From the NCBI GenBank assembly GCA_902797565.1, contig CADBTO010000051.1, positions 1 through 5,217 on the forward strand: DNA of 5,217 nucleotides, read 5' to 3'. The position numbers and the translations under genes were made by a program. Below are positions 1 to 5,162 of this stretch, in pieces (positions within the stretch are counted from its first letter, which is position 1; every line of letters starts with the position of its first letter). The notes under the pieces are model-generated. The model was given only the letters and a program-made list of their open reading frames with translations. It ran no database searches and was not told where the DNA came from. The stretch is from an uncultured Lachnospiraceae bacterium. GTDB taxonomy: Bacteria > Bacillota > Clostridia > Lachnospirales > Lachnospiraceae.

Positions 1-48
1 ATGTCCTGGCGAATCCCCGGCCGCGGCGGGCGGCGCGGGCGCAGCGCC

Positions 49-357
49 TCAGACCCGCAGCCGCCCGCCGCTGATCGCTGCCGCCGTCACACGGTCCGGA
101 TACAGCCCTTCCAGATGTACGGACAGGCTGCCGTCATCCAAATGGTAATCCTCCCGGACCACAATGCCGGGGTGCGACGCGCGCAGCATCCCCAGAAAAT
201 CCGCCGTGATATTCGGCAGGATAACTGATGCAAAGTGTGCGGCCACAGATGCCCCTTTTTCTGCCGCCACTGCCTGCACAAGGGCCTGCTGCCAGCTGCC
301 CCCCGGCGGCGGATTTTGATAGTTTCGATTTTCGTTTTGATTTTCGTTTTGTTTCAT
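49..357 (-). CDS. Hypothetical protein, 102 aa, Asn/Gln/Glu-rich N-terminus
   Basis: I do not recognise this protein family. The first 15 or so residues are polar and repetitive (MKQNENQNENRNYQN), followed by a PPPGG turn at about 16-20. A compact part of about 80 residues follows, with an Ala-rich amphipathic stretch (QQALVQAVAAEKGASVAAHF, about 23-42) and an acidic, beta-like half (REDYHLDDGSLSVHLEGL). There is no signal peptide or membrane segment, so it is probably a small cytosolic protein. The ATG at 357-355 is supported by an AGGGG Shine-Dalgarno at 368-364 with a 6-nt spacer, and by a TTGACA-18-TAGAAT promoter upstream on the same strand. It is transcribed divergently from the large NRPS-like gene, so the two may share control, but nothing in its sequence links it to that pathway. 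The stop codon is at 51-49, and the 48 GC-rich bases beyond it cannot be assigned. Confidence 0.6.
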   Translation of the reverse strand: MKQNENQNENRNYQNPPPGGSWQQALVQAVAAEKGASVAAHFASVILPNITADFLGMLRASHPGIVVREDYHLDDGSLSVHLEGLYPDRVTAAAISGGRLRV

Positions 358-363
358 CTGTTT

Positions 364-368
364 CCCCT
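364..368 (-). promoter_or_regulatory. Shine-Dalgarno of the minus-strand gene
   Basis: On the minus strand the sequence reads AGGGG, then AAACAG, then the ATG at 357. The spacing is normal and fixes the start of the 102-residue gene. The GGGG is also a possible extra G-tract for the quadruplex motif just upstream in the same leader. Confidence 0.55.
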
Positions 369-386
369 GTTTCCTCTGGCCTTACT

Positions 387-417
387 CCCCCTTGCTCCCC
401 AGGCTCCCCAGGCTCCC
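387..417 (-). other. G-quadruplex motif in the 5' leader of the minus-strand gene
   Basis: On the minus strand there are four G-tracts of 3, 4, 4 and 5 bases, each separated by exactly 5 bases (AGCCT, AGCCT, AGCAA). This meets the usual G3+N1-7 definition. The motif lies between the predicted transcription start (near 438) and the start codon at 357, so it would be present in the leader RNA, about 30 nt before the ATG. Folding is predicted only from the pattern. Confidence 0.6.
394..417. repeat. 9-bp tandem repeat, about 2.7 copies
   Basis: The unit GCTCCCCAG occurs at 394-402 and 403-411, followed by a partial third copy GCTCCC at 412-417. The repeat builds three of the four tracts of the quadruplex motif and probably arose by slippage. 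It lies in the non-coding divergent region. Confidence 0.75.
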
Positions 418-444
418 GATCTGGCCCTTCGATTCGATTCCTCT

Positions 445-474
445 ATTCTACCAGCCGCGCTCCATTTCTGTCAA
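445..474 (-). promoter_or_regulatory. Sigma-A type promoter for the minus-strand gene
   Basis: Read on the minus strand, a perfect -35 box TTGACA (474-469) is followed after 18 bases by TAGAAT (450-445). Transcription would start near 438 and give a purine-rich leader of about 80 nt to the ATG at 357. The -10 box is identical to that of the divergent plus-strand promoter. Confidence 0.65.
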
Positions 475-558
475 TCGCTTTCTCCCTCTCCCGGCCATCT
501 CTTTTTTATGCTTTTCTTGTTCTTTTTCGCGCCGGAGCTATTTTTTCAAAATCCGGTA

Positions 559-587
559 TTGACTTTTTGAACAAAAGCCTGTAGAAT
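559..587 (+). promoter_or_regulatory. Sigma-A type promoter for the NRPS-like gene
   Basis: TTGACT (559-564) and TAGAAT (582-587) are separated by 17 bases, which is close to consensus. Transcription would start near 594, leaving a leader of about 89 nt before the ATG at 683. The two divergent promoters lie about 84 bp apart between their -35 boxes. An inverted repeat CCGGA/TCCGG (532-536 and 552-556) sits directly upstream of this -35 box and might be an operator. Confidence 0.7.
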
Positions 588-636
588 GCCGTTGTTATGT
601 TTGAACGAAGAATTAGCAAAATTGACCCCTGGTTTT

Positions 637-668
637 ATGGCATATGCAACATTTGGCCATCTTTTTTT
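637..668 (+). promoter_or_regulatory. Leader hairpin followed by a T-run (possible weak attenuator)
   Basis: ATGGC (637-641) can pair with GCCAT (656-660). A small inner ATG/CAT helix (644-646 with 650-652) is possible. Seven T residues follow at 662-668, directly before the Shine-Dalgarno. The stem is short, so terminator activity is doubtful. I see no recognisable riboswitch in the 594-682 leader. Confidence 0.25.
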
Positions 669-671
669 AAT

Positions 672-676
672 GGAGG
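672..676 (+). promoter_or_regulatory. Shine-Dalgarno of the NRPS-like gene
   Basis: GGAGG ends 6 nt before the ATG at 683. It fixes the start codon and suggests efficient translation. Confidence 0.85.
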
Positions 677-682
677 AAATGA

Positions 683-3600
683 ATGCTTTTTGATACCATC
701 ACTTACGAGAACACGCATACCATACAAGAGCTGATGGACCACTCCGTAGCAGCTTATGCTGACAGGGATATCCTGCGGTATGAGCGAGAAGACGTGATCT
801 ACCATGTGACCTACAGCCAGTTCGAGGAAATGTCCCGGAAGATCGGGCAGTTCCTGAATGCCAGAAGAAAAACCCTGGGCAGGCCGCTGCACGTTGGCGT
901 TATCGGTGAAGGAAGCGTCAACTACATTGTCGCACTGATGGGCACGATGGGATCCGGGAATGTCTCCGTCCCGCTGGACCACCAGCTGGACCTGACAAAC
1001 CTGGCAGACAGCCTGAACCGTGCAGATGTGGATATCCTGTTCTATGACTGGACGCACGAACCACTGGTACGCGATGTCAAGCCCATGTGCCAGAATGTGT
1101 CCGATTATTTCTCGCTCCAGCAGGTGCAGGAGGCCCCGGATATCTCAAATATCCTGGAAGATGCGGCATATGACGGAAAAAGCTGGGCACAGGATGATGG
1201 TACGGAAGTTCCGAAACCGGATGACCTTGCCATGATTCTCTTTACATCCGGAACAACCGGAAAGAGCAAGGGGGTTATGCTGACGCACCAGAACCTGGCC
1301 GGGAATGCGCTCAGCCAAAGCCCGATCGAAAATGACGAATTTGACGAAATCGTCAGTGTCCTGATCCTCCCGATGCACCATGTGTTCTGCATCAATATCG
1401 ACATCCTTGCCATGCTCTACCGCGGCGGGACGACATGCATCAATGGCCCGATCTCCCTGCTTGGAAAGCACCTGCATATGTTCGAGCCGACGGTTCTGCA
1501 TATCGTTCCGATGATTCCAAAAGTATTGTATAATAAGATCAGGGCGATGGTCAGTGCAGATCCCGGCCTGACAGAAAAAGACGCAATGCGCCTCATATAC
1601 GGCCGCAGGCTTGGCCGGATCATCTGCGGCGGCGGCGGGCTTCCGGAAGCACTTGCGCAGAAATACCTGCAGATGGGCATCCGGATTGGTCAGGGCTACG
1701 GGATGAGCGAGTGCTCCCCCGTGATTTCCGAACCGGATTTCGAGCATCCGGAAAAGGTCTGCTCTGCCGGAAAAGTGCTGGACCATATCGACATCCGGAT
1801 TGCGGACAGCGGCGAAGTACAGGTCCGCTCCCCGTTCGTCATGAAAGGCTATTATGGAGATCCGGAGCTGACCAAAGAGACGTTTACCGAGGATGGCTGG
1901 CTGAAAACCGGGGATGTCGGGTATCTGGATGACGAGGGCTTCCTGTACCTGACCGGGCGGATCAAGAACCTGATCATCCTCAGCAACGGGGAGAACGTTG
2001 CCCCGGAAGAAATCGAAGCAGATTTCAGTACAGAGCCGCTGGTTCGGGATATTGTCGTATTCGAAGAAGACGATATGATCAAATGCGAAGTGCATCCGGA
2101 CTTCGCGTATGCAGAGAAGGCCGGGATCCAGGACATCCTGGAGGAAATCAAGGCTGTCGTAAACCGGCATAACCAGAACTTCCCGCCGTTCAAACGCATC
2201 CTCCAGACCAGCATCCGGAAAGCCCCGTTCCAGAAGACCACCTCGAACAAAATCATCCGCGCCGCATTCATGGCAGAACGCAGCCGGACGCAAAACGCCG
2301 GAAAAGGAAGCGCCCTTCCCACGGATGAAAAGAAGCGCAGCATCTTCGAAATCTGCAGCCATGTGCTGGGGCACAAAGATTTCGGCCTGGGCGACAACCT
2401 GTACACCGTCGGGCTGGATTCCTTCGGCAGCATTATGCTGATTACAGACCTCAAAGAGAAGCTGGACTTTGCGATCACCCTCTCAGAACTCATCGAGCAT
2501 CCCACGATCGAAGAGCTGGCTGCGATGATGGCAGAGGGCGAGGGCAAAGAAAAAGTTTCCTATGCCGTTGGAGACCGCTATCCGCTGATCCCGAACCAGA
2601 TGGGCTTCGTATACAAGATGCAGGGGAATACAACCGCAAATCTCCCGTATTTCTTCAAGCTGCATGATTCCGTAGATCTGGATCGTCTGGAAAATGCCAT
2701 CCGGAAATTGTTTGAGGTTCATATCGTCTTCAAAAACCGCATCGAAAAGGCCGAGGACGGCGTATACTACAACTTCCGCGACGACAGCAGGGAAGCGCAG
2801 ATCGAACGGAAAACTCTGGGCGCGGAAGAATGGGAAACGTTCCGGAAGGGACTGCTCCGGCCATATAACTACCAGCATGACGAGAACCTGTACCACATCG
2901 GGCTCTACCAGGCTCCGGACGGCAAGTACCTGTTCTTTGACGTGGCACATGTCATCGGTGATGGCGAAACAATGCGGATCCTGTTTGACGACCTGAACAA
3001 ACTGTATCTGGATCTTCCGGTCAAAAAATCGGATTATACCTTCTATGAGTATATCACAGATGCAGTTGCAAGGGAAGGAGCCGGAGTTCGTGACAAGGAC
3101 ATTGCGTTTTACAAAGAAGCGCTGGATGGATTCGAAATTTCCAGGAGCGTCCTTGCGAAAATGGACAGCTACGACCTGGGAACCGCGCACAATGCCTCCC
3201 TCCGCGGAAGGTTCAGCCGTATGGACTGGAAAAGCATCCAGGGCTTCTGCGAGACGCAGGGCATCACAGAGAACGCGCTGTTCCTCACGGCCTTCAGCTA
3301 TACGGCACGGCTGTTCGCGGGCATCGACGACCTGGCAATCACCAGCATCCATAATGGCCGGACAGATGGCCGCTGGATGCGGCTGATGGGCGTCCTTTAT
3401 GTTCGGTATCTGGTACGCAATCAGCGGATCCCGCATGAAACAACGCTCGATCTGCTGAAGCGGAATGCCGGCCAGATCCTGCAGACGATGAAGTGCTATA
3501 CTTCTATCATGCCTGCAGACGAGATGTTTGTCCAGTACCAGGGTAACCTGCTCCAGATCCCGCAGATTGGCGGCGAAACTGTGGAACCCGTCCGGTTCCA

Positions 3601-4327
3601 GCTGGACTCCCTGCCCTTCCATCTGATGATTTATTCCGGGAAGAACGGCTATACCTACGAGCTGCGTTACTGGGAGAACCGTTTCGACCGCCAGATGCTG
3701 GAAGTGTTTATGGAGGCGATGGAAGACGTGGTGATCGCGATGCCGGACGAGCCTTCGGCACGGAAGCTGAAAGACCACCTGTCCGTTTCGCTGTACCCGA
3801 AGCACGTTTCCATCGACGCGGCGCGGCTGAATGCTGCCCTTGGCAAAGAAGTTATCCCGGCGCCGGAATCCGGCCTTACGGTCAAGCCATACATCCTGGA
3901 TGAATACGGCAAGAAGAAGCCGTTCGGGGCATGGGGGCAGCTGTATATCCTGGATACAGAAGTAAACGGGAACGGCAAGAGCATCCAGAGCCTGTATACG
4001 CCGGGCGTCCTGCATGACACGGGCCTCGAAGCCCGGATCACACCGGACGGGAAGGTGGAGGCGCTGTACCAGGCCGGCAGGATGGTCAAACTGGAAACCA
4101 ACGTGGGCAGGGTGTACCTGAACCTGTTCGAAGTCGAACAGACGCTGAAGAAATACCCCGGTGTGGGAGACGCTTCTGTTTCCGTCGTCTACGGGGATGA
4201 TAACCAGTTCCATATCAAGGCCGTGCTGGATGTTTCGGGAGATTACCCGGCAGAAAGCGATGTGCAGGCATTCATCAGCGCAAGGCTTGGGAAGATGGCT
4301 TCGCCGGATATCATCCGGTATCGCTGA
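683..4327 (+). CDS. NRPS-like acyl-activating megasynthase: adenylation-carrier-condensation plus degenerate C-terminal half-adenylation domain
   Basis: This is a 1214-residue cytosolic multidomain enzyme. Residues about 1-530 form an AMP-binding domain. They carry the phosphate loop TSGTTGKSKG (188-197), QGYGMSE (337-343), TGD (409-411), the hinge GRIKNLI (425-431) and the C-terminal catalytic Lys523 in a TTSNK context. The domain resembles long-chain acyl-AMP/CoA ligases more than amino-acid adenylation domains, so a fatty or other carboxylic acid is the likely substrate. Residues about 550-617 are a carrier domain with the phosphopantetheine Ser580 in GLDSFG. A condensation-family domain (about 633-1035) starts with YPLIPNQ and has an active-site motif AHVIGDG (755-761) with His756. 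Residues about 1067-1214 match the second half of an NRPS adenylation domain but lack its catalytic Asp and Lys. There is no thioesterase or reductase. I infer that the acyl group is activated, loaded on Ser580 and condensed with a free amine or amino acid. Domain calls are firm; substrate and product are not. The gene has its own promoter, SD and terminator. Confidence 0.93.
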   Translation: MLFDTITYENTHTIQELMDHSVAAYADRDILRYEREDVIYHVTYSQFEEMSRKIGQFLNARRKTLGRPLHVGVIGEGSVNYIVALMGTMGSGNVSVPLDHQLDLTNLADSLNRADVDILFYDWTHEPLVRDVKPMCQNVSDYFSLQQVQEAPDISNILEDAAYDGKSWAQDDGTEVPKPDDLAMILFTSGTTGKSKGVMLTHQNLAGNALSQSPIENDEFDEIVSVLILPMHHVFCINIDILAMLYRGGTTCINGPISLLGKHLHMFEPTVLHIVPMIPKVLYNKIRAMVSADPGLTEKDAMRLIYGRRLGRIICGGGGLPEALAQKYLQMGIRIGQGYGMSECSPVISEPDFEHPEKVCSAGKVLDHIDIRIADSGEVQVRSPFVMKGYYGDPELTKETFTEDGWLKTGDVGYLDDEGFLYLTGRIKNLIILSNGENVAPEEIEADFSTEPLVRDIVVFEEDDMIKCEVHPDFAYAEKAGIQDILEEIKAVVNRHNQNFPPFKRILQTSIRKAPFQKTTSNKIIRAAFMAERSRTQNAGKGSALPTDEKKRSIFEICSHVLGHKDFGLGDNLYTVGLDSFGSIMLITDLKEKLDFAITLSELIEHPTIEELAAMMAEGEGKEKVSYAVGDRYPLIPNQMGFVYKMQGNTTANLPYFFKLHDSVDLDRLENAIRKLFEVHIVFKNRIEKAEDGVYYNFRDDSREAQIERKTLGAEEWETFRKGLLRPYNYQHDENLYHIGLYQAPDGKYLFFDVAHVIGDGETMRILFDDLNKLYLDLPVKKSDYTFYEYITDAVAREGAGVRDKDIAFYKEALDGFEISRSVLAKMDSYDLGTAHNASLRGRFSRMDWKSIQGFCETQGITENALFLTAFSYTARLFAGIDDLAITSIHNGRTDGRWMRLMGVLYVRYLVRNQRIPHETTLDLLKRNAGQILQTMKCYTSIMPADEMFVQYQGNLLQIPQIGGETVEPVRFQLDSLPFHLMIYSGKNGYTYELRYWENRFDRQMLEVFMEAMEDVVIAMPDEPSARKLKDHLSVSLYPKHVSIDAARLNAALGKEVIPAPESGLTVKPYILDEYGKKKPFGAWGQLYILDTEVNGNGKSIQSLYTPGVLHDTGLEARITPDGKVEALYQAGRMVKLETNVGRVYLNLFEVEQTLKKYPGVGDASVSVVYGDDNQFHIKAVLDVSGDYPAESDVQAFISARLGKMASPDIIRYR

Positions 4328-4395
4328 GGAAAATCTCCCTACGCTCCCCCGTGTGTGAACGTTTTTCTGTAACTAAGATATCCTAAGATCATGAT

Positions 4396-4435
4396 CGAGC
4401 TGGATGGTGGTGAAAATCATTATTCAGCTCGTTTT
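4396..4435 (+). terminator. Probable intrinsic terminator of the NRPS-like gene
   Basis: In plus-strand RNA, 4396-4411 pairs with 4416-4431 over 16 uninterrupted base pairs: a GC-rich base CGAGCTG/CAGCTCG and a 9-bp upper part with four G-U pairs. It is closed by a GAAA tetraloop (4412-4415) and followed by TTTT. The G-U pairs would be mismatches in minus-strand RNA, so the structure belongs to plus-strand transcripts. The T-tract is short, so it could instead act as a 3'-end stabilising hairpin. The rest of 4328-4467 holds only two CTAAGAT copies 10 bp apart (4373, 4383) and the palindrome GATCATGATC (4387-4396). Confidence 0.65.
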
Positions 4436-4467
4436 GGCTATATATAAATTCGTTAATATCGTCAAGA

Positions 4468-5094
4468 TTGTTTTTTGGTTGTTTCAGATACAAAGATAAA
4501 AAGATTTATTATGAGGAATCAGGTGACGGTTCCCCGCTGATATTGCTGCACGGGAATACTTCGTGCGGAAAGATGTTTGATCCCATCGTTCCGGCATTTG
4601 CTTTGAAATACAGGGTTATCGTGCCGGATTTCCTTGGAAACGGCCGGTCTGAACGTATCGAAAAGTGGCCTTCAGATCTGTGGTTTCGTTGGGCAAAACA
4701 GGTTAAGGCTTTATGCGATCATCTTGGACTGAAAAAGGTGAAGCTTATTGGCAGCAGCGGCGGTGCATTGGCAGCAATCAATGCGGCGCTTGAATATCCT
4801 GAGCTGGTTGAATCTTTTATTGCTGACAGTTTTGAAGGGCTTCAGGCTGATCCCGGGATCACGGAACAGATTCGTAACGGACGCGCTCAGGCAAAAACTT
4901 TTGGTGGCTTTACAGAGTACCTTCAGACACTTCACGGTGATGACTGGGAACAGGTTTTCGATGCAGATACGGCTGCTGTGTTAAGGCACGCTGAACAGAT
5001 CGGAGATTTCTTCCATAAGCCTGTCGCTGAATTAAAGGTTCCGATGCTGCTGACGGGAAGCCTTGGAGAGTGTAAAATGAAGTGTGTAAGTTAG
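4468..5094 (+). CDS. Alpha/beta hydrolase, 3'-truncated (probable pseudogene)
   Basis: This 208-residue frame has the alpha/beta hydrolase fold order. It opens with a first strand FRYKDKKIYYEE, then the oxyanion-hole segment LLHGN (26-30), VPDFLGNGRS (52-61), the nucleophile elbow GSSGG (95-99, Ser97) and a late strand KVPMLLTGS (190-198). Such enzymes are usually about 250-280 residues and carry the catalytic His near the C-terminus. Here the protein stops right after GSLGE (to 201) with an unrelated tail CKMKCVS, so His is missing. The tail is encoded by what appears to be the left end of a mobile element. The start is a TTG at 4468 with no Shine-Dalgarno, and no ATG or GTG lies upstream in this open frame (stop at 4411), so the 5' end may be damaged too. 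A terminator separates it from the NRPS-like gene. Its codons are visibly more AT-rich than those of that gene. It may once have been an editing or releasing hydrolase, but the substrate cannot be read. Confidence 0.7.
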   Translation: MFFGCFRYKDKKIYYEESGDGSPLILLHGNTSCGKMFDPIVPAFALKYRVIVPDFLGNGRSERIEKWPSDLWFRWAKQVKALCDHLGLKKVKLIGSSGGALAAINAALEYPELVESFIADSFEGLQADPGITEQIRNGRAQAKTFGGFTEYLQTLHGDDWEQVFDADTAAVLRHAEQIGDFFHKPVAELKVPMLLTGSLGECKMKCVS

Positions 5095-5124
5095 ATTTTA
5101 TCAACTTGCACACTTTATTTTTTT
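5074..5124 (+). terminator. Long hairpin with T-tract at the element's left end
   Basis: 5074-5092 pairs with 5103-5121 over 19 positions, 17 Watson-Crick and two G-U, with a 10-nt loop and a T-run at 5118-5124. The G-U pairs again indicate that plus-strand RNA forms it. It overlaps the stop codon of the truncated hydrolase (5092-5094). It would stop transcripts entering from outside before they reach the downstream ORF, as many insertion elements do to limit transposase expression. Confidence 0.6.
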
Positions 5125-5132
5125 CTTAGGTG

Positions 5133-5141
5133 TGTTACAAT
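5133..5141 (+). promoter_or_regulatory. Extended -10 promoter of the last ORF
   Basis: TGTTACAAT has the TGn extension plus a good -10 hexamer (TACAAT, 5136-5141). There is no clear -35 box at 16-18 bp, although T-rich DNA lies there. It is placed just after the hairpin and would give a very short leader to the ATG at 5163. Confidence 0.35.
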
Positions 5142-5145
5142 GGAA

Positions 5146-5156
5146 GGAAGGTGATT
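5146..5156 (+). promoter_or_regulatory. Extended Shine-Dalgarno of the last ORF
   Basis: GGAAGGTGATT matches most of the anti-SD complement AAGGAGGTGATC and ends 6 nt before the ATG at 5163. It favours this ATG over the in-frame GTG at 5151 and the in-frame ATG at 5178. Confidence 0.5.
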
Positions 5157-5162
5157 GAAAGG

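Noticed and set aside
1..48. GC-rich end as a terminator of the minus-strand gene
   Set aside because: It is GC-rich and partly self-complementary, but I found no clean stem and no T-tract.
1..228. 75-codon plus-strand frame at the window edge
   Set aside because: It is antisense to the 102-residue gene, which has both an SD and a promoter. The translation is Arg/Pro-rich with no signal.
228..584. Two overlapping plus-strand frames rich in Pro, Ser, Phe and Leu
   Set aside because: They run through a pyrimidine-rich non-coding tract and over the minus-strand gene and promoters. There is no SD, and the composition is low complexity; the hydrophobic look comes from T/C runs.
1145..2374. 409-codon open frame on the minus strand (with shorter neighbours at 1852-2547 and 1105-1413)
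   Set aside because: It is antisense to the adenylation domain, whose motifs are unambiguous on the plus strand; the translation is His/Arg-rich without recognisable features.
2483..4213. 576-codon open frame on the minus strand
   Set aside because: It lies fully inside the synthase gene, has no SD or domain logic, and is explained by the codon bias of the real plus-strand gene.
4161..4358. 65-codon plus-strand frame as an independent gene
   Set aside because: Most of it overlaps the synthase in another frame. Only its last 10 codons are interesting, as the possible +1 continuation of the synthase.
4391..4447. 18-codon ATG frame between the synthase and the hydrolase
   Set aside because: It has no SD and coincides with the terminator hairpin, which explains the sequence better.
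4418..4448. Promoter for the hydrolase around TATATAAA at 4441-4448
   Set aside because: The AT-rich -10-like sequence has no acceptable -35 box at 16-18 bp and overlaps the terminator stem.
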